Shown here: positions 16,712 to 27,072 of the stretch, piece after piece
Numbering within the stretch: the stretch's first letter is position 1
Layout of the letters: each line of letters begins with the position of its first letter
DNA from: Sphingobacterium faecale
GTDB taxonomy: Bacteria > Bacteroidota > Bacteroidia > Sphingobacteriales > Sphingobacteriaceae
DNA: 64,000 bases
Direction: 5' to 3'
Assembly (NCBI RefSeq): GCF_016746095.1
Contig: NZ_JAERTY010000003.1
Location: 310,001-374,000 of the forward strand
Notes under the pieces: generated by a model
The model's input: only the letters and a program-made list of their open reading frames with translations
Database searches by the model: none
Told to the model about the DNA's origin: nothing
Program-made: the position numbers and the translations under genes

Positions 16712-19135
16712 ATGGAAATATTATTAATTGTACTTGGATTTGCTGTTCTCGTGTACCTGCTAAATAGACAGAGAGATGAGATTAAGGGGTTGCGGGAAGG
16801 TCTGTCACACACTTTTGATCAGCTAACCATACTAAAGAATCTTCTAGAAGATGGTAAAACCATCCAGACGACTGAAGAGCCAGACCAAGTACCTTTAATA
16901 ACGGAAGATATTTCGATAGAGGAGACTGATTCTACACCACAACCTATCCTGATGGAAGAAGAGGTTACGTTAACTCCTCCTCCTATTCCCGATTTTCTGC
17001 TGCAAGAAGCGACAGAAACTCAATTTCAAACAGAAGACCAATCCAACACTATACAGGATCCTTTTCCTTTTCAACCCATTGTTGAAGAGGAAAAGCTGTC
17101 TTGGTTTGAAAAATTTAAACAAAAGAACCCGGATATTGAAAAGTTTATTGGTGAAAATCTTATCAATAAAATCGGTATTATTATCCTAGTCCTCGGAATT
17201 AGCTTTTTTGTAAAATATGCTATTGATAAAGAATGGATCAATGAACCTGCACGTGTTGGTATCGGAATATTAGCAGGAGGCATACTCTTGGGGGTCGCTC
17301 ACCGTATGCGCGCCCAGTTTAAGGCTTTTAGTTCGGTATTAGTGGCCGGAGCCATCGCTGTATTCTATTTCACCATTGGCATAGCATTTCATGATTATCA
17401 TTTGTTCAGCCAGACGACGACTTTTATCATCATGGTTATGATCACGATGTTCAGTACATTCGTTTCGATGGCTTATAACCGACAGGAGTTGGCTGTAATG
17501 TCTGTCATAGGCGGATTTGCAGTACCATTTATGGTCAGTACAGGTCATGGAAACTATCACGTGCTTCTGACCTATATTACCCTTCTGAATGTAGGCATGT
17601 TAACGATTTCCTATTTCAGACGATGGTTTGTGGTAAACTTTACCGCATTTATACTGACGACACTTATCGTCGCGGTCTGGTATATCGTATTGCCTTCATC
17701 AACTCCTGCGATCCTGTTGCATGTATTTGGTTATTGCACCCTGCTCTATATCCTATTCATGGTTGCATTTGTAATCAACAATGTCGTTCATAAAAACAAG
17801 TTTTCTACGTATGAAATTGGAGCAGTGATATCGAACACATCGGCTTTTTATGCCATAGGGTATCATATTGTCCACAGTTATAACCCAAACTACGTAGGTC
17901 TTTTCACTATACTACTCGCTGGTTTTAACATTATATTTGCTTACTTAATTTTCAAAAAGTATAGATTTGACAAAACGATAGTTTTTGTACTTATTGGACT
18001 CGCTTTGACCTTGGCTACGATCACGATTCCGGTTCAATTTGAAGGTAATTATGTAACGATTTTCTGGGCATGTGAGGCTGTACTCCTGCTATGGCTAACG
18101 CACAAATCTCAATTAAAAGGCTTTCTACTGGGTGCGATACTTGTGCAGTGGCTCGCCATCATTAGCCTAGTACAGGACCTAGCAGCCTATGTAGAAGACG
18201 AAGTTGCGCATACACTTGTCCTTAATACGGTATGCATTACCGGACTAGTGATCATTGGGTCGCTCATCGCCAGCTATAAACTATTACAAAAACACAGCTA
18301 TACGTACACGCTATCAGCGATCATTTTCAATCAGATAGCCTACCGAAAGTTCATATTCGTCTGCGCACTCGTATTGGCCTATATATTACCTATCATCGAA
18401 ATCAGCTATCAGGCATCTTTCCGATTCGACAATGCGGGTACCGTTTATTTCTTCATCTATCTCTATCATATGATATTCAGTACTCTTCTTATTTACTTTG
18501 GAAGATACAAGACTAAATCTATAGAGACCCTATCAGATGTACTCATTATAGCTAACGCAATTTTCTATATCATTGTAGGTTACCGTATTCCTATAATTGA
18601 AAAGTATACAACGTTTATTTATAATGACGGAGCTTTCCCGTTTGCCTTTAATCTGCATTACTTATCACTCATGGCCTTACTATTACAGGTCTGGTGGTAT
18701 CTGAAGCGTCATTTTTTCGAGTCCGTCGAACTTGGAAAACGAAATGCCTGTACAGCTTGGTTGGTAGCTTTCTTTATCGTGTATCTCTGCAGTGCTGAGG
18801 TTAATATTGTCTTTCTGTTTCAAGCAACAGATTTTGACAGTTACTTTACTACACGAGAATTTGTAATGAAGGTCATCTTTCCTATATTATGGGGATTACT
18901 ATCTTTTGCCTTCCTTATTTATGGCATCAAGAAAAGCCTTAAAACAGCCCGTGTTATTGCATTGAGCCTTTTGGGGATTACAATTCTGAAACTTTTCATC
19001 TATGACATCCGGGATGTGTCCGAGACTGGAAAAATTATAGCCTTTATTTTATTGGGTGCGTTGATATTGACGATTTCCTTTGTATATCAAAAAATTAAAA
19101 AACTTGTAGTAGATAATAACAATGAAAAGCTTTAA
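16712..19135 (+). CDS. DUF2339 polytopic membrane protein
   Basis: 807 residues. After one N-terminal membrane segment (MEILLIVLGFAVLVYLL) comes an acidic, proline-rich linker (about 45-130) and then some 20 or more membrane helices to the C terminus. The first block ENLINKIGIIILVLGISFFV, then KYAIDKEWI and ARVGIGILAGGILLG is the hallmark of DUF2339. The function is unknown. The gene overlaps the next one, a DUF3999 protein, by 14 bp; these two families are often adjacent, which implies a two-protein envelope unit. Confidence 0.88.
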   Translation: MEILLIVLGFAVLVYLLNRQRDEIKGLREGLSHTFDQLTILKNLLEDGKTIQTTEEPDQVPLITEDISIEETDSTPQPILMEEEVTLTPPPIPDFLLQEATETQFQTEDQSNTIQDPFPFQPIVEEEKLSWFEKFKQKNPDIEKFIGENLINKIGIIILVLGISFFVKYAIDKEWINEPARVGIGILAGGILLGVAHRMRAQFKAFSSVLVAGAIAVFYFTIGIAFHDYHLFSQTTTFIIMVMITMFSTFVSMAYNRQELAVMSVIGGFAVPFMVSTGHGNYHVLLTYITLLNVGMLTISYFRRWFVVNFTAFILTTLIVAVWYIVLPSSTPAILLHVFGYCTLLYILFMVAFVINNVVHKNKFSTYEIGAVISNTSAFYAIGYHIVHSYNPNYVGLFTILLAGFNIIFAYLIFKKYRFDKTIVFVLIGLALTLATITIPVQFEGNYVTIFWACEAVLLLWLTHKSQLKGFLLGAILVQWLAIISLVQDLAAYVEDEVAHTLVLNTVCITGLVIIGSLIASYKLLQKHSYTYTLSAIIFNQIAYRKFIFVCALVLAYILPIIEISYQASFRFDNAGTVYFFIYLYHMIFSTLLIYFGRYKTKSIETLSDVLIIANAIFYIIVGYRIPIIEKYTTFIYNDGAFPFAFNLHYLSLMALLLQVWWYLKRHFFESVELGKRNACTAWLVAFFIVYLCSAEVNIVFLFQATDFDSYFTTREFVMKVIFPILWGLLSFAFLIYGIKKSLKTARVIALSLLGITILKLFIYDIRDVSETGKIIAFILLGALILTISFVYQKIKKLVVDNNNEKL

Positions 19136-20351
19136 ACATCTCTTACTTCTTCTGTTCTTTGTTATTGCCACTTGCTCCTATACCGTCAGGGCACAACAAT
19201 TGCAAGCGCAGGTAAGCGTCAATGTAAATGGTTACCACAGTATAGTTGTACCTCAGGAATTTAGAGCCAGAGTGGCTAATAATATGGGAATGCTTAGATT
19301 GAAAGATGCTAAAGGCAATGAAGTTCCCTTTATTCTACAAGCCCCCGCTCCACAGTCTTCCTATTTCTCACCTATTCCTTATGAACAGGACAAAAACAAA
19401 GTGGATAGCACGGAGCTGTTTCTAATTGACACTAAAGTCAAGAAAAAAAACAGTGGATATATCATACAGGTGGCCAATACGGATAATAGTAAAAAATATC
19501 GCGTAGAAGGTAGTGATGATAGGGAAAACTGGTTTGGCATTATCAACAATGGTATTCTTACGGACCTGAAAGACGATAGTCAGACATTCACCAACAAGTC
19601 GATACAGTTTCCTTTGGTAGATTATCGCTACATCCGTATTATTTTGGATGACAAGAGCTCTCCTCCGATCAAAGTTCTCCATATTGGTGAAATAAAAAGT
19701 GATGAGACAGCGCCGCAACTAGAAAGAGTCAAACACGTAGCATACCAACAGACGAATAACCTTGATCGCAAAACGACCACAATAGCCATTACCAAGGAGA
19801 TGTGGTCTCCTATTGACTATTTCCAAATCTATACCAGTACACCGAAGCAGTACTACCGCACGGCGCATACCTACACGGAGCAACAAAGATCAAACACAGA
19901 CAAAAGGCATTCGGGATCTCAATATAGCAACAGTGAGTACCTCGAGTTACATAGTAACGTCAATGGTATATACATGCTGCAAGAGGCTTACCCGAGTAGC
20001 TTTTTCCTGGAGATTGAAAATGAAGATAGCCCAGCCCTGCAAATAGACAGTATAGTATTCTATCAAACCCCCATACGTTTGATCGCTGATATGGACAAAC
20101 AACAGGAGTACAGCTTGCAGGCAGACACGAATTGGACTTCTCCGAATTACGACTTGGCTAAGATAACACTGAATCTTCCTAGCGATATACCCACCGTCAC
20201 TATCGGCACCATTAAAAATCTCGAAACAAATTCAACTTCAGGAAATAAGAACTATGGCAATTACATCTTAATTGCTTGTTCGATTCTTGGCGTATGCTTA
20301 GTTTTTTATTTTGGTAGAGGTCTCATAAAAGATGTAAATAAAGACAAATAA
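19122..20351 (+). CDS. DUF3999 family exported, membrane-anchored protein
   Basis: 409 residues. It has a signal peptide (MKSFKHLLLLLFFVIATCSY, cleaved after TVRAQ), a long beta-rich periplasmic domain and one C-terminal membrane helix (YILIACSILGVCLVFYFGRG). The region YRVEGSDDRENWFGI resembles a discoidin-like strand set. This architecture fits DUF3999. Its start codon lies inside the end of the DUF2339 gene, so the two are translationally coupled and probably work together. The biochemical role is unknown. Confidence 0.82.
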   Translation: MKSFKHLLLLLFFVIATCSYTVRAQQLQAQVSVNVNGYHSIVVPQEFRARVANNMGMLRLKDAKGNEVPFILQAPAPQSSYFSPIPYEQDKNKVDSTELFLIDTKVKKKNSGYIIQVANTDNSKKYRVEGSDDRENWFGIINNGILTDLKDDSQTFTNKSIQFPLVDYRYIRIILDDKSSPPIKVLHIGEIKSDETAPQLERVKHVAYQQTNNLDRKTTTIAITKEMWSPIDYFQIYTSTPKQYYRTAHTYTEQQRSNTDKRHSGSQYSNSEYLELHSNVNGIYMLQEAYPSSFFLEIENEDSPALQIDSIVFYQTPIRLIADMDKQQEYSLQADTNWTSPNYDLAKITLNLPSDIPTVTIGTIKNLETNSTSGNKNYGNYILIACSILGVCLVFYFGRGLIKDVNKDK

Positions 20352-20480
20352 TATTTACAAGTACTAATACGGTTTCCCGTAAATAGTGTTATATTTATGA
20401 CGCATCTTTGGAGCTAGATTAGTAAGGATAATTTCTAGCGTAAAAAAAACTGAGTACCACATCAAAACAAATCCTGACCT

Positions 20481-21011
20481 ATGACTGCAAGAGAATTTGT
20501 ATCTAGTATTCGGGCCAATCAGCCTGAACGTTCCAATTTGGAACATCGACTAAACACGGAAACATTACATGGTATCTTAAGTGATGCCCAGATTTCGGAT
20601 TCGGCGTCTATTTATGAAGACCATGGTAATGAAATATTAAACCTTCTCCACAATTTTGACCTATCGAGATTGAACATCTATGATATTACTTTTGACCATG
20701 ACCTGGAAGTTTATCAAGATTACTTATTCTTCGGTTGGGATACTATCGGAGACCGTCTAGGCTACCACATCCCTTCTGGAGAAGTAGTGAGCTACTACCT
20801 GCATGGAGATTGTATTAATTATAAATGTGCAAAAGACGACAGACAATTCCTCCAATTATTTTTTGAATTATATCTTTTACTGAAAGGTCGTTTGGAAACA
20901 GAAGATCAAAAAGAAAAAGAGGAAATAGAACAACAGTTTTGGCTCAATACCACCTCTGCTGCATCTGAATCGTATTGGGAACATTATCAGCGATTCTTGA
21001 ATTTTTCTTAG
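20481..21011 (+). CDS. Conserved-looking protein of unknown function (possibly SUKH-like)
   Basis: 176 residues, no signal peptide or membrane segment. The central part (YLFFGWDTIGDRLGYHIPSG, about 88-107) with aromatic and glycine residues, and the helical FLQLFFELYLLLKGRLE segment, recall SMI1/KNR4 (SUKH) folds seen in immunity proteins. I could not confirm this. The C-terminal half is acidic. It stands between the DUF3999 gene (129 bp upstream) and the threonine aldolase (117 bp downstream). No toxin gene is nearby, so an immunity role has no support from context. Confidence 0.6.
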   Translation: MTAREFVSSIRANQPERSNLEHRLNTETLHGILSDAQISDSASIYEDHGNEILNLLHNFDLSRLNIYDITFDHDLEVYQDYLFFGWDTIGDRLGYHIPSGEVVSYYLHGDCINYKCAKDDRQFLQLFFELYLLLKGRLETEDQKEKEEIEQQFWLNTTSAASESYWEHYQRFLNFS

Positions 21012-21128
21012 CTTTTTCTGTACTCTGGACCAGTCTGCTTCGAAGTAAACTTGCTATATTTCCCCCGCAAAAAAATGTATGAGGAGAAATTTACGTAGGT
21101 TTACTCCGAAATTGGTTAAAGAGCTATC

Positions 21129-22157
21129 ATGTATAATTTTAAGAACGACTACTCCGAAGGCGCACACGCGAATATTCTAAACAAATTATTAGAGACAAAC
21201 CTTGTTCAGCAGCTAGGGTATGGTGACGATGAATATACCTCAGCGGCCAAGGCTCTTTTAAAAGCTAAAATAGATAATCCGCAAGTTGACATACATTTCC
21301 TTTCGGCAGGAACTCAAACCAATTTATTGGTCATATCTTGCCTCCTTAAATCACACGAAGCTGTGATAAGTGTCCAATCAGGGCATATTTATGCACATGA
21401 GGCTGGAGCTATCGAAGCTACAGGACACCGAATAATAACGGTAGAGAGCATGGATGGCAAACTAAGGCCAAGAAATATTGAGCAAATCGTACAGCAACAT
21501 ACGCTAAGACCACATGTAGTCAAACCCAGACTGGTATATATATCTAACTCGACTGAAATCGGAACAATCTACCAAAAAGCCGAACTGGAAGCACTTTCGC
21601 AATGTTGTAAACAGTACAACTTACTTTTATTTCTCGACGGAGCGCGACTTGGTAATGCATTGACTGCAACGAACAATGATCTAACACTTGCTGAAATCAG
21701 TAGACTGACGGATGTTTTCTACATAGGAGCTACAAAAAATGGAGCTCTACTAGGGGAAGCTGTTGTATTCAACAGACCAGATATGTATCCCGATTTTGAT
21801 TACGCTTTAAAGCAAAAAGGAGCTCTTTTGGCCAAGGGGAGGTTATTAGGGATTCAATTTTTAGAACTATTCAAGAGTAACCTTTATTTTGAACTCGCTG
21901 ACCATGCCAACAAAATGGCCATGAAGATAGCTGATGCGACACGCGAATTGGGATACGATTTCTTGACACATTCAACAACCAATCAAATATTTCCTGTTTT
22001 TCCACGACATACCATCAACGAACTTTACAAAAAGTACCTCTTCTTTGAGTGGAAACAGGTAGATGAAAATCACTCCGCAGTACGACTCTTAACCTCCTGG
22101 GCTACGCCAGAAAAGGTAGTTGACGAATTTATATTTGATTTAAAGGCACTACAGTAA
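21129..22157 (+). CDS. Low-specificity L-threonine aldolase
   Basis: 342-residue fold-type I PLP enzyme. The active site is recognisable: FLSAGTQTNLL binds phosphate, HIYAHEAGAIEATGH is the conserved His-rich loop, LFLDGARLGNA holds the PLP aspartate and arginine, and FYIGATKNGALLGEA contains the PLP-lysine (about K203). It cleaves L-threonine or allo-threonine to glycine and acetaldehyde. The gene is convergent with the YeiH gene and has no obvious operon partner. The closest promoter candidate is TATATTTC (about 21054), one base off consensus. Confidence 0.9.
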   Translation: MYNFKNDYSEGAHANILNKLLETNLVQQLGYGDDEYTSAAKALLKAKIDNPQVDIHFLSAGTQTNLLVISCLLKSHEAVISVQSGHIYAHEAGAIEATGHRIITVESMDGKLRPRNIEQIVQQHTLRPHVVKPRLVYISNSTEIGTIYQKAELEALSQCCKQYNLLLFLDGARLGNALTATNNDLTLAEISRLTDVFYIGATKNGALLGEAVVFNRPDMYPDFDYALKQKGALLAKGRLLGIQFLELFKSNLYFELADHANKMAMKIADATRELGYDFLTHSTTNQIFPVFPRHTINELYKKYLFFEWKQVDENHSAVRLLTSWATPEKVVDEFIFDLKALQ

Positions 22158-22182
22158 TATACGAACCTGCATCTAACATTTA

Positions 22183-23148
22183 TCAAAAATAATAGAGTAT
22201 AAATAACAACGATGGTATTGCTATCAACCCCCATAGTACAAGTCCTAAAATAAATGGTTTGGTACCTACGGACTTTAACACTTGGGTAGAAAGCCCAGCC
22301 CCAATCAAGAACAATACTGCTGTAAGTCCGCTTTTGGACAGATATACAATGTAAGGAGCAATTTTGTGTAGTGGAGCGATATAAGTATTACCAATAATGG
22401 CTAATATAAAGAGTCCGATAAAGTAAGGAACCTGTACTCGACTTCCTTTATTTTTAAAAACCAAAGCACTAAAAAATGTAACGGGTATGATCCACAGCGC
22501 ACGTGTCAACTTGACGGAGGTCGCGATTTGTAGCGCTTCCTCTCCATATCTGCTAGCTGCACCGACCACAGAACTGGTATCTTGAATAGCCACGGCACTC
22601 CAAAGACCAAACTGTCCTTGTGAAAGATTAAAGAAGTGTCCAACGGCGGGGAACACAAATAAAGCGATAGAATTTAAAATAAAAATAGTAGCCAATGCTA
22701 CACTAATCTGCGCTTCCTTAGCCTTTATCACGGGGGACATGGCAGCAATAGCACTCCCTCCGCATATTGCGGTACCCACGGTAATCAAAAAAGCTATTTT
22801 CTTATCAATGTGTAACATCTTACCTATAAAATGCCCTAGAAATAGTATCCCGAATAAAGAGGCTACGGTTAAAAGAAAACCGTTTTTGCTGGCATGAATG
22901 GCAGACTCTACATCCATCCCAAACCCCAAGCCAACGACAGATACCTGTAATAGACTATGTGTCAATTTTCCTGTAATATTTGAAAACGGATTCCCTAACC
23001 ACTGTGCCGTAATAATCCCAATTAATAATGCTATAGGAGGTGATACAAAAGGGCTTAGACAAAGTAGTCCCAAACCGATAAAAATAAACTCACGAATACT
23101 TAAATTTTTATTTAAAATTCCTTTTTTAAAAAAATGACTATTGTTCAT
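22183..23148 (-). CDS. YeiH-family putative sulfate exporter
   Basis: About 321 residues from ATG 23148. The frame extends to a TTG at 23178, but a promoter-like box (CAACTTTG, one mismatch, reverse of 23176-23183) sits across that TTG, so the ATG is preferred. The protein has about ten membrane helices, including FIGLGLLCLSPFVSPPIALL, the conserved GTAICGGSAIAAMSPVIKAK loop typical of YeiH, and AVAIQDTSSVVGAASRYGEE. Members are called sulfate or sulfite exporters from limited evidence. It is divergent from gnd. Confidence 0.85.
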   Translation of the reverse strand: MNNSHFFKKGILNKNLSIREFIFIGLGLLCLSPFVSPPIALLIGIITAQWLGNPFSNITGKLTHSLLQVSVVGLGFGMDVESAIHASKNGFLLTVASLFGILFLGHFIGKMLHIDKKIAFLITVGTAICGGSAIAAMSPVIKAKEAQISVALATIFILNSIALFVFPAVGHFFNLSQGQFGLWSAVAIQDTSSVVGAASRYGEEALQIATSVKLTRALWIIPVTFFSALVFKNKGSRVQVPYFIGLFILAIIGNTYIAPLHKIAPYIVYLSKSGLTAVLFLIGAGLSTQVLKSVGTKPFILGLVLWGLIAIPSLLFILYYF

Positions 23149-23287
23149 CTTACAATCTCTTTTGATTAAACAATACAAAGTTGCGACCTATGGATTTCAA
23201 AAGAAAATGATTAAAAACCATACCCCATAACCAATAGTTATGCTTCCCAACGTTGAAAAAACAGCACTAATTCAACGAAAAGATTCC

Positions 23288-23295
23288 TATCTTTG
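23288..23295 (+). promoter_or_regulatory. -7 promoter box of gnd-zwf-pgl operon
   Basis: TATCTTTG matches TAnnTTTG and lies 38 bp before the gnd ATG at 23334. It is the only good box upstream of the operon. Confidence 0.6.
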
Positions 23296-23333
23296 AACAC
23301 AGGCAGAAATCTGCATCAACTGATAAAAATTTT

Positions 23334-24737
23334 ATGGAATTATATGATTTTGGCATAGTTGGTCTTGGTGTTATGGGAAGAAACCTCCTATTAAACATGG
23401 CCGACAATAAATTTGCCGTAGCGGGATTAGACCTTGACGCCGCTAAAGTAGAGTCTTTAGAGAACGAAATTAATGATACCCATCAAGTAAAAGCAACGAC
23501 TCAGGTAGCTGAATTTACGCAAGCAATCCGAAAACCTAGAGCTATTATGTTGTTAGTTCCGGCTGGTAAACCTGTGGATGGTGCTATCAACAGTCTTCTC
23601 CCTCACTTGGAAGAAGGCGATATTATCATTGATGGTGGTAATTCTTATTTCCCGGATACAGATCGTAGATTTTTAGAACTATCTCAGAAAAATATTCATT
23701 TTTTTGGGATGGGGATATCAGGAGGAGAAAAGGGTGCACGTTTCGGCCCTAGCTTAATGCCAGGAGGAGATAAAGGCGCTTACGAACGTCTACGTCCAAT
23801 CTTTGAAGCAGTATCAGCGAAAGTTAATGGAGAACCTTGTGTAGCTTATCTAGGCAATGGCTCTGCTGGTAACTATGTAAAAATGGTACATAATGGCATC
23901 GAATATGGTATCATGCAGCTGATTGCGGAAACTTATGATTTGATGAAACGTGGTTTTGGAATCGATGATGAAAAGATACAGCAAACCTTCGTTCAATGGA
24001 ACAACACGGAATTGCAATCCTTCCTCGTAGAAATCACAGGTGAAATACTCAACAAATTTGATGAAGACGGACAACGTCTGGTAAACGTCATATCCGACTG
24101 GGCAAAATCTAAAGGAACAGGTAAATGGACCTCACAGAATGCCATGGATTTGCAAGCACCAGTCCCCGTTATAGACGCGGCAGTAACTATGCGGGACATG
24201 TCCAAATTCAAACCTGAACGTGTACAAGCAGCTAAAAAATTAAATTGGACGCCAGCTGAAAAAAACATAGATGAAGACCAGGTAATCGGACAATTAAAAG
24301 ACGCTTTCTACTTTGCCATGCTAAATACCTATGCACAGGGGTTAGCACAACTGACTATAGCTTCGGAAACCTATAACTATGGGCTTAACCTGGAAGAAGT
24401 AGCCAAAATATGGCGTGGAGGATGTATTATCCGAGCAGCGGCACTAGAAGATTTCAGACAGGCTTACAGCCGTGATGCTTCATTACGCAATATTCTTTTG
24501 GATGATACTATTGCTAAAGATATTTCATCTAGACAAGCTAATACGAGAGAAATCGTAAAACAAGCTGTTGAGCATGGAATTCCATTTGCCGCTTATATGA
24601 ATGCGTTGGCTTACTTTGATTCTTACCGATCGGAGCGTATGCCAACGAATATCATACAGGCGCAACGCGATTACTTTGGAGCACATACCTATGAGCGCAT
24701 TGACCGCGAAGGTTCGTTTCATACACAGTGGGACTAA
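23334..24737 (+). CDS. gnd: 6-phosphogluconate dehydrogenase (decarboxylating)
   Basis: 467 residues, the usual size for the long form. It has the NADP-binding GIVGLGVMGRNLLLNMAD at residues 7-24, the IIDGGNSYFPDT motif, the substrate-binding GMGISGGEKGARFGPSLMPG and catalytic lysine region YVKMVHNGIEYGIMQ. The C-terminal IWRGGCIIRAA and tail RIDREGSFHTQWD are typical. It converts 6-phosphogluconate to ribulose-5-phosphate, CO2 and NADPH. It is first in an operon with zwf (29 bp later) and pgl. Confidence 0.97.
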   Translation: MELYDFGIVGLGVMGRNLLLNMADNKFAVAGLDLDAAKVESLENEINDTHQVKATTQVAEFTQAIRKPRAIMLLVPAGKPVDGAINSLLPHLEEGDIIIDGGNSYFPDTDRRFLELSQKNIHFFGMGISGGEKGARFGPSLMPGGDKGAYERLRPIFEAVSAKVNGEPCVAYLGNGSAGNYVKMVHNGIEYGIMQLIAETYDLMKRGFGIDDEKIQQTFVQWNNTELQSFLVEITGEILNKFDEDGQRLVNVISDWAKSKGTGKWTSQNAMDLQAPVPVIDAAVTMRDMSKFKPERVQAAKKLNWTPAEKNIDEDQVIGQLKDAFYFAMLNTYAQGLAQLTIASETYNYGLNLEEVAKIWRGGCIIRAAALEDFRQAYSRDASLRNILLDDTIAKDISSRQANTREIVKQAVEHGIPFAAYMNALAYFDSYRSERMPTNIIQAQRDYFGAHTYERIDREGSFHTQWD

Positions 24738-24766
24738 AATAAATTGAACACATTTTTAATCATACA

Positions 24767-26278
24767 ATGAAGACCAGTAAAAAAGCCAGACCTTCTATTA
24801 TAGTGATTTTTGGAGGTACGGGAGATTTGGCAAAGCGTAAATTAATACCCGCTTTTTACAATTTATTTTTGGACGACTGGATGCCAGAGAAGTTTGCTAT
24901 CATCGGTTTGGGTCGTACGGAGCTTGATAATGCAACTTATAGGACACATCTGGCAGAGGGACTATCTGAGTTTTCCCGTACAGGAAAACCAGAGCAACAG
25001 AAGTGGGAGGAATTCAGTCCGAATATCACCTATTTCCCTTCTAATATCGACGATATTGACTCATACAAAGAGCTCGCTAGCCAACTGGATGCATTAGACG
25101 AGTTGTGGGGGGAGCGCGCCAATAGGTTGTTTTACCTATCTGTAGCACCACGTTTTATCGAAGCGGCGACTCTACATATCAATGAATCTGGTCTTGCAAG
25201 TATACCAGACAAAGACCGCATCGTTATCGAGAAACCATTTGGGAATGATAAACAAACAGCAGTCGCTCTTAATAAATTACTAAGACAGACTTTTCAAGAG
25301 AAACAAATCTATAGAATAGACCATTATCTGGGAAAAGAAACAGTTCAAAACATACTGGCTTTTAGATTTGGCAACGCTCTTTTTGAACCACTTTGGAATA
25401 GAAACTTTATAGATTCGGTACAGATTACGGTAGCAGAACAGGTAGGTGTTGAGAACCGCGGAGGATTTTACGAAAGTGCAGGAGCGCTTAAAGATATGGT
25501 TCAGAACCACCTTCTACAGATACTCTGCATGGTGGCTATGGAAGCACCAGCTTCATTCAAATCAGAAGAGATACGTAATCGCAAAGTAGATGTACTACGA
25601 GCCGTACGCCGTATCAAACCTGAGGAGGTGCAACGCTACGCCGTAAGGGGCCAATATGGTGAAGGATGGCTGCAAGGCAAAAAAGTACCTGGCTACCGTG
25701 AAGAAGAGGGAGTGAATCCTAAATCAAATACAGAGACATTTGTTGCTGTTAAATTTTTCTTAGACAATTGGCGCTGGCAAGGAGTACCATTCTATCTACG
25801 TACAGGAAAACGTATGCAGGAGAAACATTCATCGATTACGATACAATTTAAACCGGTACCGCATTCGACCTTCTCCGAAGGGCAAATGGACAACCTCATG
25901 CCCAATAAGCTGACCATTAATATACAACCTCAGATGGATATCCGTCTACGCTTTATGACGAAACGTCCGGGCTTAACTATGGCATTGAATCCATCGGAAA
26001 TGGTTTTTGATTATGATACCTGTTCTACACAATCACCAGAGGCTTACGAAACATTGCTTTTGGATGCATTGAACGGGGATGCTACCCTTTTTATGCGCTC
26101 CGATCAAGTGGAAGAGGCTTGGGATGTAATCACTCCGATCCAAGAAGCTTGGGAAAGCAGAAATACACTAGATTTTCCGAACTATGCATCAGGAACTTGG
26201 GGCCCTGAAAATGCAGAGGCACTGGTCGCTCAAAACGGTCATGTATGGGCTGTAAATGCGCACCATAAAACGCGATAA
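24767..26278 (+). CDS. zwf: Glucose-6-phosphate 1-dehydrogenase
   Basis: 503 residues. The dinucleotide motif is [20 protein letters not shown] (about 11-30). The active-site signature [20 protein letters not shown] (about 184-203) contains the catalytic His. [11 protein letters not shown] is the conserved Lys/Pro motif upstream. It oxidises glucose-6-phosphate to 6-phosphogluconolactone with NADP+. Downstream pgl hydrolyses this lactone and upstream gnd uses the product, so the three genes cover the whole oxidative branch of the pentose-phosphate pathway. Confidence 0.97.
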   Translation: MKTSKKARPSIIVIFGGTGDLAKRKLIPAFYNLFLDDWMPEKFAIIGLGRTELDNATYRTHLAEGLSEFSRTGKPEQQKWEEFSPNITYFPSNIDDIDSYKELASQLDALDELWGERANRLFYLSVAPRFIEAATLHINESGLASIPDKDRIVIEKPFGNDKQTAVALNKLLRQTFQEKQIYRIDHYLGKETVQNILAFRFGNALFEPLWNRNFIDSVQITVAEQVGVENRGGFYESAGALKDMVQNHLLQILCMVAMEAPASFKSEEIRNRKVDVLRAVRRIKPEEVQRYAVRGQYGEGWLQGKKVPGYREEEGVNPKSNTETFVAVKFFLDNWRWQGVPFYLRTGKRMQEKHSSITIQFKPVPHSTFSEGQMDNLMPNKLTINIQPQMDIRLRFMTKRPGLTMALNPSEMVFDYDTCSTQSPEAYETLLLDALNGDATLFMRSDQVEEAWDVITPIQEAWESRNTLDFPNYASGTWGPENAEALVAQNGHVWAVNAHHKTR

Positions 26279-26333
26279 CAAGATTTGATCCTGACGAGTA
26301 TAATTTAATATTGACTACTAAAAGTTTGAAGAA

Positions 26334-27062
26334 TTGATACAGATATTTGAGAATACACAACAATTGACGGAAGCTGCAGCCGCTCTATTTATCGATACCG
26401 CAAAAGAAGCTATTGCCAAGAACAATAAATTTACCGTTGCGCTGACCGGAGGTTCATCTCCTATAGCCCTGCATAATTTGCTTGCATCTGCAGACTATCA
26501 GCAGATGATCGATTGGAAAAAGGTATATGTTTTTTGGGGCGATGAACGTTGGGTGCCATTTGAAGACGATCGTAGCAACACGAAAATGGCTTTTGAGACC
26601 TTATTGAATCATGTTCCAATTCCGGAGGAGAATATCTACAATATGTATTCAGAAACAGCTTCCCCTGAAGCGTATGCTACGCAATATGAAGCAGATATCA
26701 AGAAGGTTGTGGGCGAAGATGGAGTCTTTGATTTGATCCTACTCGGCATGGGTGACGATGGTCATACAGCATCTCTATTCCCCCACACGGCAATATTGGC
26801 TGAAGATAAAAAATGGGTAGACGCCTATTATCTTGAGCCACAAAGCATGTACCGGATTACATTAACAGCTCCGCTCATCAATAAAGCGAAAAATATCGCT
26901 GTGCTCACTTTTGGAGACAAAAAGACCGATGCACTATATGAAGTCTTAGAAGGCGAACGCAATCCACAAGAATACCCTTCGCAGCTACTCGCTCCAAGCC
27001 ACGGAAAGCTTGTATTCATGACGGATCAAGCAGCAGCAAAACGATTGAAAAAGTCGTACTAA
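26334..27062 (+). CDS. pgl: 6-phosphogluconolactonase (DevB type), TTG start
   Basis: 242 residues. Family motifs are ALTGGSSPIALHNLL (about 36-50), VYVFWGDERWVPFEDDRSNT (about 64-83) and LILLGMGDDGHTASLFPHT (about 137-155), typical of DevB-type lactonases related to glucosamine-6-phosphate isomerases. The start appears to be TTG at 26334 with a GAAG motif just upstream; no in-frame ATG exists before codon 58, which would remove the GGSSP motif. It is separated from zwf by 55 bp and completes the gnd-zwf-pgl operon. Confidence 0.93.
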   Translation: MIQIFENTQQLTEAAAALFIDTAKEAIAKNNKFTVALTGGSSPIALHNLLASADYQQMIDWKKVYVFWGDERWVPFEDDRSNTKMAFETLLNHVPIPEENIYNMYSETASPEAYATQYEADIKKVVGEDGVFDLILLGMGDDGHTASLFPHTAILAEDKKWVDAYYLEPQSMYRITLTAPLINKAKNIAVLTFGDKKTDALYEVLEGERNPQEYPSQLLAPSHGKLVFMTDQAAAKRLKKSY

Positions 27063-27072
27063 AACGTAAATA

